Shown here: positions 23,001 to 33,624 of the stretch, one piece after another
Layout: every line of letters begins with the position of its first letter
How positions within the stretch are numbered: the first letter of the stretch is position 1
NCBI GenBank assembly: GCA_037042915.1
Contig: CM073203.1
Location: forward strand, 1,984,001-2,048,000
Direction: 5' to 3'
From: Auricularia sp. M13
Taxonomy: Eukaryota > Basidiomycota > Agaricomycetes > Auriculariales > Auriculariaceae
DNA: 64,000 nt
Program-made: the position numbers and the translations under genes
Notes under the pieces: model-generated
What the model was told of the DNA's origin: nothing
Databases searched by the model: none
The model's input: only the letters and a program-made list of their open reading frames with translations

Positions 23001-25774
23001 CACTAGCTACGTAGTACAGGATCAATCGGGACGGTTCGTGCTACTCGTTCTGCGATTGCATGGTTGAGAGATTATCACCGCACAAAGGCGCGCATCGCTT
23101 TAGCTGGGTTACTGTATGTTAAGGTCGCCGACTGAACGACGCGTTCCTGGCTTACCCAAGTCGGAAGGGCTCCCACCAACACTGCCCGCGCTGAGCGCGC
23201 GACTAGGAAGAACTCAGGTAGCCATTGATGAACATGAGAGACAGAGTCAATTTTGTGTTGGCTACGGTAATAATACCGATGGGCATCCGTTCTGCTGAAT
23301 CGGTGGACTGCTTTACCGTTCGCGGTCCCAATTTTCTCATAGTATACCCTGATATTGGTCGAAATATGGCAGATGTCGATGCAAGAAGCAAATGAATGCC
23401 GATTGGCGATGAACGTAGCCATGCGATCGTCCGGCCCTGAGATGATCGAGCCACCTGTTCAGATACTGCAGCAACCCGATATATCTCAGGGATCTGCTGG
23501 TCATCTCGTCAGTCGGCCAGCCAGACAAGAAGCCGACCATGCAGATGTCGGGACAATTTTTGTTCGATTTTGGAACGACTCGCGTTTGACGCTGGCCACG
23601 CGACCGCGGACCAAAACTCCGCTCCTACTCTTGCTCCGCGACCATCACCTCGGAGCGCGTCGCGCGTTCTGCATCGCGCCTACCTTCGACGCAGCATTGG
23701 AAACATTGCGGCGCGCTCTAAACGAGTCCTCACTGCGCAAGGTGCGTGCCGATTTGTCCAGTGCTGTGTTTGACAATGTGCTCATGTGCGCGCAGCACTC
23801 TATCCCAACGGTCTGCGCCGACAAGTCGTCCGGGCGTGCACTGCGTGCTCGTTAACAGGCTGTGCTGGCCAAGCAATATCTGCCAACACTTGCCCTACCA
23901 AGATGAAGCGGTCTGGTCGCTGCACGGCACACCGAATTATCTTTGGTCATACCACTGCATAGCGCACTGTGGTACGTCACGTACCTGTCCTGGACCTTCC
24001 ATCACTGAATATTCCTCATAGATCTACGCTCAGATGACGAAACTCGCGATTTGGTTGAGAAACTACGCGAAACGTGCGCGCACGGTTTCAATATCTTTCT
24101 CTTTCCACTGAACTTCAGCGTAGGACGTACTTCCTTGATACGGCGGATGTAGCGCTGTAATACAAACGCGCGGTGCATTGCAGTAGCTGCGCGGACGTTC
24201 TACACTCCTCGTCGCCGCAAGTGGCATTGCAACCACGACGACTTGCTCTTCACCGACAAGAGCCAAAATTCGTGCAGCAGCAGCGCTACAATCCCGGCCA
24301 CTCTCGGTTCTCGTGCGGACGGCTGGCGCGGCCCTGCCTTCGTTGCTACTATTACCGGGACGCTCGCCGCGTTGCTACATTCTCGTGCCGAGCACAGTGG
24401 TTCTACCTCCGGGCGACTATTTGTCTCTCGCGCGCTGTATACTGCCGGACAGCACGCTTCATCAGACGCAGCCAACATCAAGACGGGCGCGCCGGCGTTC
24501 CACGTTGCTCCTGGCGGCGCGATTCGTCTACTGGCTAGTACGACCCATCCGAGCGCGCGGACGCTAGCTGCTGCAGTATCCACTGGCGCGCAGCGCGAGT
24601 GCGAACTCGGCGTTGCCTCTACGCGTCGCGCGACCTCCGTCCTCTGCGCAATACGGCTCCTCGCGCTCAGGTCACATGGATGCTCTCCCATGTCAAGGAA
24701 CGGCGCGCGAGCGCTGCGCACGCACTCGAGCTCGCCGACAGGCATGTCGCCAACGCAGCGCAGGGTGCTGATGCACGCTGCGCAGCGGGCTTACTCGAGC
24801 TGCAATGCAGGAACGCTCGTTAGCGAGGGTGGACAGGAGAAGCAGGCGACGATAGCGCACTGGCAGTCCAACGAGCGGGTCGCGGAAGTGCCCCCTTGCG
24901 CAGCGGGAGACTCTGCGGCGAGGCTTGTCGTGCGCTCAAGAGTCCGGTCTACATTCGTCGCGCGCGCGATGGTGGAAGGAGTACGTCTCGCTGGCTTTCC
25001 TGCCGCGCCGTGCTCTAACTGGCATGTGTTTTAACTCAGGTCGCCGCGTTCATACTTCAACAGGCGGGCGCGCTCATGGCGATGCACGGTGAGAGGGCGC
25101 GCGGGAGCACGGCGAGTGCTGGCAGTCCTCGCCGCGCGCGGCGTCGGCAGTGCACAATGCATTTGTGCGTCCGTCAAGGCGGGTGGAACGCCTCGTTGTC
25201 TGCGTTTGCGTGAGCAACGGTTCCTCCTTCGACGCGTGCCGCTCCTCGCGATGGTGGGCTGCATATCGAGTACGTATCGCTGGCTGTTTGCTGGGTCGTG
25301 TTCCGATGTCTGCTTTTAGATCTGTTCTACGCGTTTCGCACGGCGCAGGTGAAGTAACGCGCGAGCGCTATAGGTGAACGCCGACGCACGGTGCAAGCGC
25401 GAGCGATGGGATGGTGGCGAGTGCGTGTCTGTTTGGTCGCGCGCAAGGCTTGCAAAGCCTTCAAAGCGGTGACATGCCTCCCGCTGTCTTCGCGTTGTTA
25501 GGCTCAAGGGGCGGGCGGCACGCGCCAGATGCGCACGGTGACCGCGATGGGAAGCGGCGGGTGGATCTTGTCGCGCGCAGCTGCGCGCCGTGTATACGCG
25601 TCCCTCTTCTCATCCTGCGCAATCCTCGAGATGTGAACCTCAGATTTCAGCTTGCAGCGCACTGTCGTGCTCTTTGGCGGGGGCGCGCATCAATATTTTA
25701 GCGTTTTTACTCTGTGGAGTCGGATGTAGGGCCGGAGCAAGGAAGTGTGCTAGAGTGTATTGGGCGGTTTCAGG
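20029..25774. other. 5.7-kb stretch without a supportable gene
   Basis: GC-rich sequence with many CGCG and GCGC steps and long accidental open frames on both strands (for example plus 24243-25034). None shows domains or a consistent exon chain. A short minus-strand exon-like piece (GYATQ.. region, about 21420-21550, ending FVAAIQL before a GTGTCA donor) could be a small membrane-protein gene, but I could not extend it. A (TA)n run is at 20493-20507. It adjoins the satellite array. Confidence 0.5.
20493..20507. repeat. (TA)n microsatellite
   Basis: About seven TA units in a non-coding region downstream of the GH16 gene. Confidence 0.8.
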
Positions 25775-25901
25775 TACCTATTAATATGTCGCCCGGATCT
25801 CATGGTATGAGATCCAAAAGGTTCCTGCGCCACGGAAACGAAGGAAGGGGGGCTCGGCGCTGACTCGCAAAATTATGTTGGGCCCGGCAGTTCGATTGAG
25901 G

Positions 25902-26732
25902 GTTGGTGCCGGAATTTTGCGAGCCCCACGGCACTCTGCGTGCAAAGCGCGTTTTGGCCTTGTCCATCACTTGCCCATCATTTGTCCATCACTTGTCCGC
26001 GATTTGTCCATCATTTGTCCGACAAGAGACCGTCAAGAGCTTCCAGGGACTCCAAACGAGAGCAGACACCCCGACAGCCATATATCTCCGGAAGGCTGAC
26101 GATCGTGGCTACGCGATGGTGTCGCTACCTCGGCCGTCCGTTGCCAAAGCAACCCGGAATACCTGCCGATGTCACGAAACCCGGACAAGGAGCCGTATCT
26201 CCGCGAGGGGTGCAGCTAAACCCGCGGGACGACGAGCGCACGCATTCTGGACGAGAGCCCAACAAATCCCCGACAAATGATGGACAAATGATGGACAAGG
26301 CGTCGACAAGGAGCCGTATCTCGACGAGGAGTGCAGCCGAAACCGCGGGACGAAGACCAAACACGTTCCAGACGTGAGCCCGACCGATTGCCAACAAATG
26401 ATGGACAAATGATGGACAAGGGACCCACAAGAGCCAATGGCGACCCCAGTTGGACCCCGATCGTCGGACACCCATATATCTCCGGGGAGCTCTCGCGAGG
26501 GTCTACGCGATGGTACCCTTCACGAGGCTGTGCGCCGTCATGGCAACGCGCAATTTTCGCCGATGCGACAAAATCCGAAATGGGCGACCGCAAACCCTGC
26601 CGAGGTTACCTATTAATATGTCGCCCGATCCCGATGGTATCAGGATGAAAAGCTTCCAGGGGACGCAATATCGGAGATAGCCGGTCGGCGGAACGTCAGA
26701 AATTTATCGACGCCCTCAGAAAACATTCCGGA
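25902..26732 (+). repeat. satellite monomer 1 (831 bp)
   Basis: Bounded by successive GTTGGTGCCGG words. Monomer 2 matches it closely from its start to about 27441. Confidence 0.85.
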
Positions 26733-28288
26733 GTTGGTGCCGGAATTTTGTGTGGCCCGTGGCAGGCTGCGTGCAAAGCGCGTTTTGGCCTTGTCCATCA
26801 CTTGCCCATCATTTGTCCATCACTTGTCCGCGATTTGTCCATCATTTGTCCGACAAGAGACCGTCAAGAGCTTCCAGGGACTCCAAATGAGAGCAGACAC
26901 CCCGACAGCCATATATCTCCGGAAGGCTGACGATCGTGGCTACGCGATGGTGTCGCTACCTCGGCCGTCCGTTGCCAAAGCAACCCGGAATCCCTGCCGA
27001 TGTCACGAAACACGAACAAGGAGCCGTATCTCCGCGAGGGGTGGAGCTAAACTCGCGGGACGACGAGCGAACGCATTCTGGACGAGAGCCCAACGAATCG
27101 CCAACGAATGATGAACAAATGATGGACAAGAGCTCAACAAGGAGCCGTAGCGCAACGAGGAGTGCAGCTGAAACCACGGGACGAAGAGCAAACCCATTCC
27201 AGACATGAAGCCGACCGATCACCAACAAATGATGGACAAATGATGGACGAGGGACCGACGAGAGCCAATTGCGACGCCAGTTGGATCCCGATCGCCGGAC
27301 ACCCATATATCTCCGGGGAGCTCTCGCCGAGATCTAGGCGATGGTACCCTTCGCGAGGCTGTGCGCCGTCATGGCAACACGCAATTCCCGCCGACACGAC
27401 AAAATCCGAAATGGGCGACCGCAGACCCTGCCGAGGTTACCTTCCGGAGTCTTCCCGGCGTGCTGGACGACCATCCGATGGGCGGTGCCAAAATACGAAC
27501 CCTGCCGATCGAGTTTTGACTGCGCTGTGAAGTGCCGAAGGCAGATCGCGAGACTCGCGGGACCGAGTCAGAGACATCCATATATGACCTGAGAGCTGCC
27601 GAAGACGCCGATCCGATGCACTGGAAGCCTGGGATCTGCAGGGACCGTGTCCAGACCTGATCGCACTCTGCCGCAGGATTTGCAGATGCCGAACTGGGTC
27701 TGGCTTCGTCCCTGGCGCTCGTCGAGGCCTGAAACTTCTCTGCGCACCATGTCGGGACGCTGGGGGCTCATTTGCAGGGGAAATGGCACAGAATCGCAGA
27801 ATCCGAAGCCCGCCGACGCTGTCGGACTGGCCTCGATTTGGGGGTTTTGGGGGTGCGCGGCTCGGGAGCCTGTCGGTCTGCCCACCGATCGGCTGTGTTT
27901 GGCTGGCAGAAGGCAAAAGGACCCTGCCGATAGTCCGAGCATCTTTGGCCAGGCGACGGGAAGTCCCACGCAACGGGGGCTGAATACGTTCTTCCGACTT
28001 GGTCTCGTCCAGCAAGGCCGATTGGAAGCGTGCCCGTCTTTCTCGGCGATCGTGATGCCGCATGTCGGATCTGCGACGAGAAAAATTCCAGCTCCCCGGA
28101 ACAGTTTCAACCGTGCGAATCGGTGCACCGGTCGTGCCGCTGCGAGTGGGCCGAGGTCCCGGAAGATATTAATATGTCGCCCGATCCCGATGGTATCAGG
28201 ATGAAAAGCTTCCAGGGGACGCAATATCGGAGATAGCCGGTCGGCGGAACGTCAGAAATTTATCGACGCCCTCAGAAAACATTCCGGA
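26733..28288 (+). repeat. satellite monomer 2 plus a diverged third unit
   Basis: The first 710 bp parallels monomer 1. From 27442 the sequence departs, but it returns at 28167 to the shared 120-bp tail that ends CATTCCGGA. Confidence 0.75.
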
Positions 28289-28299
28289 GTTGGTGCCGG

Positions 28300-28318
28300 T
28301 TAGGGTTAGGTTAGGTTA
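28300..28318 (+). repeat. telomere-like TTAGGG stretch
   Basis: TTAGGGTTAGGTTAGGTTA follows directly on the truncated start of a further satellite monomer. TTAGGG is the usual basidiomycete telomere unit; here there is one perfect unit and shortened TTAGG units. Confidence 0.65.
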
Positions 28319-28347
28319 TAGAGGGGGTTCCAGGCATACCAGGCAGG

Positions 28348-28418
28348 AAATCTTGCCTGGCCTGCACAGGCTAGGACTTCCTGCCTGGCCTTCGCAGGCC
28401 AGGACTTCCTGCCTGGCC
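28348..28418 (+). repeat. 28-bp minisatellite at the gap edge
   Basis: About two and a half copies of CCTGCCTGGCCTTCGCAGGC... (28 bp). Each copy contains a GGCC...GGCC palindrome, and the array runs straight into the N run. Confidence 0.8.
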
Positions 28419-28518
28419 NNNNNNNNNNNNNNNNNNNNNNNNNNNNNNNNNNNNNNNNNNNNNNNNNNNNNNNNNNNNNNNNNNNNNNNNNNNNNNNNNN
28501 NNNNNNNNNNNNNNNNNN
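28419..28518. other. assembly gap of 100 N
   Basis: Exactly 100 undetermined bases, so probably a placeholder of unknown true size. Repeats lie on the left and the interior of a gene on the right. Confidence 0.98.
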
Positions 28519-30929
28519 AGCGTGGTGCTCGTGCTGAATGGCCCAAGGTAGACTTGCGCAAGGGAGTTCGTGTCCGGCGTTACGACAAACGAGTTTGTGA
28601 TAAACTTCGGCCAGCCTGGTTGGCGTCAGCGCGGGGACCTGCTTGACCGCTCGTGCTCACCTTGGGGATGGTTGACCTGAGGGAATGGTCAGCCGCGGTC
28701 GGAGAGAGGCGAGGGAGACAGCTTGGACGCACAGTGCAACACGCTGAAAAAATATGAGTCAAAGCTGAAGTCGACATTTGCTGCAACACTTACGATAATT
28801 GGGCTCAAGTCCGAACACGTTCGAGTACGGTCTTCGAGCGGTACAGTTTAGGACGCGCACGCTTCAATGCGGATACGAACGCACCCGTCATTTGGAAATG
28901 GGTTTCTGAAAAGGACGTCGATGTGAGCGTTGTGATTGGTTTGTTTGACAGTGCTCACGGTGTCATGTTCTTAGCGGCAATTTGGTTTTGCTGCTGAAGG
29001 TACTGCCTTGTCCACATGTCTGGACATAGATCAGCAGTCTGTAGTCGACCGGGAAGAATCCCACTCGCCGCCCGTGAGTGTTGCCGGCAATGCGTTGTAC
29101 GTGATGCGCTCGACCTGGGCGCGGAACATCAGCCGTTGTCAGAGTAATAACCTCGAGGTACCATACCCTATCCGCGTATTTCGGGTCTCCCGAGACCTGG
29201 AACAAATAAGAACCTCTGAAAGTAGATCAAGGTCATGTCGCCAATCGATGTATCGCCGAGCGTACGAGAACATGGTTTCCTGCGCGACGTCAGCATTCAA
29301 CCAATTTCAACCCTGCCAGAACGTACCACGACGAGGCAGAGTTCTGTCCTGCGATCACAGTGAGCAATTCGCTGGTATGAGCGGTCAGAATAGAAAGGAT
29401 GCGGACCCGCGATGCGCTTCGAGGCCAGCGAGATACTCGTCTGCGGCGAAAATGCCTGACGGGCGACCGTGGAACTTAAACAGATTGTCCCAGCCCTCGC
29501 TGGCCCTAGCCAAGTCTAGGAGGTAACGTTTAGGTCAGTTGTCGTTGCGATGGCAAATTCTGCTCTACGAACCAGATTGGTTGTGCGTGAAGCGGAACGT
29601 AGACGGCAGCGCCTTCAATCCCTCGGCCATATTCACCTAGACAAGGTCGACATGAGCAGAGTTTCTGGAAGCAGGAGGAAGAGCATACGCCATGCCACGT
29701 GAGGACGGGGAAGGGATTGGGCGTGTTGTCGACTGCCGCCGTCGGGAAATTCTGTTGAAAGTAATAAGTGAATCAGTGGGCCAACACAAAAGACAGTGAG
29801 CAAAATCGGGCGGACCTGGGTAGCGAACACCTGCTCCCAGGGGTCACCGGTGACTTTGAGCATCTTCATCGTATCGATGAGTAGCGCCTCGTTTCCGCTG
29901 GGGTGGAAATCGTAGAGCCTTGTTTCGAGCATTAGTCCATGTCAGGGCATGGAATAGCCATACCATTGCAAAGCGATGACGAAGTCCTCCCAGCGAGTCG
30001 CCGCCCAGTCGTCCACGCCTTCGCCTTTGTTATGCAGCATCTTGTTCGCGAGTGCGACGAACTTGTGCAGCGCTGGCACCACACGGTCCGCCAAAGTCGG
30101 GTTATTCTCGACGAGCTGAATGGCGCCAAAGAAGAAGGGATAGCGGCCCCATAGATATCTAGGTTTGCTTGTGCCCACTAGAGAATGTCAGCGAATTCGA
30201 AAGGACTGGGACTGGCTATGGGCAGTGGCGGCAGACCTTCGGGCCCCAGCCAACCCGTCGAGTCCTGGTGGTCGATAACGTAGTTGAGGAAGTTCAATGT
30301 CAGGTTGTTGAAAACTGCATTATTGGACAGAATCCCAGCAGGAACCGCAGCGTTCTGTCGGGCGATGAGCCGCACGAATGGCGCGTTGACAGACAGGTCA
30401 CGCACAAACCAATAACTTCCAGCTGTGCTTTGGTCAGCGAGCTGCGGTCATGCGAGACAACAACAGCGCACCTTCCTCCAGGTTGGAATAGTAGCCAGAG
30501 CCGCCTGTCCAGTCTGTGTTGTTAACCTAGAGCACTGTCATTCCATCTGCGCAGGGGATGAGCAGTTAAGTACGAACGCTAGCAAGGCAAGGGGTCAGTG
30601 CGTGGCCGACTATCGATAAAGTGGAAGACAAACTAGTGATAGAACTCGTGCTGGTGGCCAGCTAGCCCGTTCATTTGCACGTTCAGCTAACAATGCGTGA
30701 GCCCAGCAGGCTGTACAGTGCAGCCTCCATGATCAAACCTGGTCAGATAGCCATCCCGCAGGACGAATGGCACCCAAAGGTAAGCTTAGGAACTTCTTGG
30801 GCGCGACTGCACGAGTAGTTTAGGATTAGAAGGACGCGAGACTATATCATGGCCGAACGCACGTCCAGTTTGAGCACCAACCACAGCGCCGCCGACGATA
30901 ATGTTGAGCAATCGCAATAGCTTGTGCAT
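28519..30929 (-). CDS. secreted GH127/DUF1680 glycosidase, 3' end lost in gap
   Basis: Predicted retaining glycosidase of the DUF1680 (GH127/GH146) beta-L-arabinofuranosidase group. Start ATG at 30927-30929. A hydrophobic leader (MHKLLRLLNIIVGGAVVGAQ) is followed after an intron by the signature FLSLPLGAIRPAGWLSDQ and then GLAGHQHEFY and DWTGG. Further on come RYPFFFGAIQLVE, GWDNLFKFHGRPSGIFAADE, RGTELCLVVETMF, VSGDPKYADR, a CCTVNHPQG-type block assembled across two introns, and PKFITNSFVVTP. In the characterised Bifidobacterium HypBA1 enzyme the Glu and Cys of the TELC-like motif and the Cys pair bind zinc, one Cys being the nucleophile; all are retained. The gene stops at the gap, without its last beta-sandwich part. 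One intron, 29020-29068, uses a GC donor. At least twelve short exons. Confidence 0.85.
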
Positions 30930-31566
30930 CGTTGGCCATTCCAGCAGAGCAGGTGGCCACAGGCTTAATATACCGTCGAGCATCGCGCAGGCGAAGAACG
31001 CGAAGAGGGTCCAGGTTGGCGCGCGGGCCGGGACAGAGGTGGCATGACGCAGTCGCCGTTCTCACAACCAGAACTGAGAACCGAGGTCGAGATTGCAGAT
31101 CGGCAATGGGCGCATAGAATTGAAGGGCGTATCATCTTCGGCAAGACTGCATCCTAACGCTGCGAACGGCCAGCCCGCCAGCTACGATACACTGGTGGTC
31201 AGTGTGAACAAGGCTCCATGTGACCCGCGCCATGAGGAACGACGGCGTACATGGTTCTAGAGGCTTCCCAGGACCTATTCTTCCCATGCATGTTATGTGG
31301 AGCATCTGGTCGAGAGGCCGCTGCCAGGAAAGCAGCGGCCCGGTGCGTGGAAAGAGATGCAATTCCAGTTCGATACGGGCACAAATTTGAATGACGCTGG
31401 GAATAAGTTGACTACAGAAAAAGAGCGCGAGGCAATATGGGGATAGTGGGGACACGAGCACGAACAAGAGGGGTGAAGAAAATGCATGGGTCGGGACATA
31501 CTGTCTATAACTTGCGAAATTTGAGCTGGGGCGACTAAGTGGCCCAGCGGCGGGCGTGTTCTGGCG
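30930..31566. other. intergenic sequence between GH127 gene and FunK1 relic
   Basis: Promoter side of the GH127 gene. No coding signal or repeat recognised. Confidence 0.5.
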
Positions 31567-33420
31567 CTATACTTCACCGGAGAGCTGCAGTATCGATGGT
31601 TGGCGGGCTTCAATGGTCGGTAGCGTTCGCTCCATAAGTTGCGCATCCTGGTTCGAGGAGACCTTCGTCATGGCCTTCTTTGGAGCGCGGTCGAGAGGGT
31701 CGGTTGCTTTGCGCTTCTTCGTCGGCTCGCTGTCGCGCAACTGGGGCAGACCTATTCGTTGGCTGTCGCGAAGCAAGGTGCGGTGACTTGCGATGGCAGC
31801 CTCGTACAATAACGTCCAGCTATCCTCGCCATCATCTGCGCAATATTCGATGGTTCTCGGTTTGTCGGTATCGAATGTAACACCGAGCGTGTTCGTATCG
31901 ACCGTAAGAAGGAAGTGGAGGATCAGGTAGCGGAAGGCAACATGTGCATGGTCGTCGTCCACCATGTTGAGTTGCTCGTAGGAATGCCAAGGGACGGACA
32001 GGTAAGAAGCCATGGTTTCGAATAAGTCGTATAGTCGGCCAATATCTGGATGGAAGAGATCTTCGAGGTGTCCTCGGCGTTCGAGGAATGTTGCGCGCTC
32101 GTCAGCCTTTCCTTCAGCAAGACGGTGACGGAGCATTGCATCGCACAACTGGGCATGGGCGTGGACGTCTCGCAGCTCGGGAGCTTCGGTCGCACAAAGG
32201 GGGTAGCGCGCAACGCGACCCATAGGAAACCCCAAAAGAATGATTCTGCGTCATGTCGAGGGAGGTGGTGCGGACGGGATGCGAGCCTTAGAGGCTTTCT
32301 GCGGACGCTCTCCAGCTCCATGACTTTGGCGAAGTTGGCGAGGAAGCTGTCGCCTTTGGGTCCCAAGAAATTATGCTGGCGAGCCTGCAGCATAGCACTC
32401 AGTTAGTTTGCTCCGGCGAGCAAACTCACATGTTACTAACACTGTGTGTTAGTAAGATACTGTTAGTAACGTTGTTAATAACACTTACTGACCTTCAGTG
32501 TACACAGTGTTTACTGTCTATTAGATTGGTGTCCTGCCTTCCTTACTTTGCATTGAATAAGGGAAATGGATCATTAAAGCAAATCTCTGCCTGTCAGATG
32601 ATACAGCTGCCCTGACCATCCCCAGTCACACCCGTCTGACTGCCCTAAGAACTGGGAAAAGTCTGAAATGACCCAGGACTTTGTTCAGCCTCTGGGGTAC
32701 TGTTTCTCCAGCAGGAGAGAGAGGCTCAGAGTGGTACAGGCAAGCTGAAGGCTCTCCCAAATTTGCTGTGTGCACGACCTTCCAACGTTAGTAACCCATG
32801 CTCGCGGTGAGGGTGAGGTTACTAACATGTTACTAACTCACACATTAGTAACATTGTTACTCACATCCAGTAACTAACTGAGTGCTACTGCAGCAGCTCT
32901 GATGTCGTCGTAAAGGTAGAAAGTAGCTCGGACATGATTGGCAGAGGGTAGTAGTATGTCATCCCCTTGTAGTCCGATAGCTCGACTGATACGAACATCG
33001 GCGTGCCCTACACCAGAGATGAGAATGCAGAATACTGGATTATTGCTTAGGGGTGGAACGCACCGATGGCAGGCGGCCTACTATGGGATCTTTCTCGAGC
33101 AATTTCTTCTCCAGAGCATAACCTGGGTCGGCCAACAATACGCGGGACGAAAACGACGGCTCATGACGCACACTGGGAGCATCGACTCGCGCGCTGACAA
33201 TGACCTGGCCAGGAAATCCATTGACACCGAGGCTGGTTTGCTCGAGCAAGCACGTATGCTTGGACCCCAAGTTTAGCTGCTCGCAATCGGGAAGCACGGA
33301 TCGATGTGCGAGGTTATTGGCGTTAACCAGGGATTCCAGCGACATGATGGGGCTGAGAAAAACGGCAGGTCTGGCACCACGCGCGGCCCTCCTTAAGTAG
33401 CGGTCGCACCATGGTGGGTG
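31567..33420 (-). pseudogene. FunK1 kinase relic, truncated, frameshifted and split by a MITE
   Basis: The same family and orientation as the intact gene next to it. The readable parts are SFSSRVLLADPGYALEKKLL (the DFG-region strand), GTPMFVSVELSDYKGM after a GTAG acceptor, then ELLQ / ARQHNFLGPKGDSFLANF split by the element at 32393-32887, and ASRPHHLPRHDAESFFWGFL. Near 32200, at a CCCCC run, the frame shifts by one base before ELRDVHAHAQLCDAML, and it ends after a KKRKATDPLDRAPKK tail. The N-terminal half, including the HRD catalytic loop, is missing. Three independent lesions make it a pseudogene; only the frameshift could be a sequencing error. Confidence 0.8.
32393..32887. mobile_element. 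495-bp MITE with 8-bp target duplication
   Basis: Both ends carry the 16-bp terminal inverted repeat TAGCACTCAGTTAGTT. The 8-bp word CTGCAGCA is duplicated exactly at 32385-32392 and 32888-32895. Subterminal regions hold many GTTAGTAAC/GTTACTAAC words. The 8-bp duplication and short TIR fit the hAT superfamily best. No open frame of note. It lies between the Gln codon of ELLQ and the following Ala codon of the FunK1 relic. Confidence 0.9.
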
Positions 33421-33624
33421 ACGAACGGAAACAAGCTTCAAGACGCGGAGTATAAACCGCGTCACGGCTGCTGTCTTATCTGTGTTTGTGGTTCCTGTCG
33501 ATTGCAGACATGCTATAACATACAAAATTACACAAGGCTATATACACAGATATGATGCGATTGCGGGACAGCATAAGGAGAGCAAAACGTAACCGCGAGA
33601 GAGACCGGAGAAAAAGCCGGGACA

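Larger units (their letters stand above)
25775..28299 (+). repeat. satellite array with 0.8-kb monomers
   Basis: The phrase GTTGGTGCCGGAATTTTG recurs at 25902 and 26733, exactly 831 bp apart, with near-identical sequence between. The phrase ATTAATATGTCGCCCG recurs at about 25779, 26613 and 28167. A third, much more diverged unit runs from about 27442 to 28288 and keeps only patches such as CCATATAT and the last 130 bp. Each monomer carries an array of TTTGTCCATCA-type 10-12-mers (25968-26024; 26799-26855). It also carries the same words in inverse orientation as GGACAAATGATGGACAA (about 26270-26300, 26392-26420, 27105-27130, 27220-27248), so a monomer could fold back on itself. Open frames inside are by-products of low stop-codon density. 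Confidence 0.85.

Noticed and set aside
24243-25034. Plus-strand open frame of 263 codons
   Set aside because: GC-rich sequence with few stops; no domain, no splice sites and the opposite strand is equally open.
25968-26024. CRISPR-like array of short repeats
   Set aside because: The 10-12-bp words are adjacent without unique spacers, and the genome is eukaryotic; it is a minisatellite.
25903-27530. Repeated open frames of 120-145 codons in the satellite
   Set aside because: They simply follow the repeat unit on both strands, and the encoded text changes frame between monomers.
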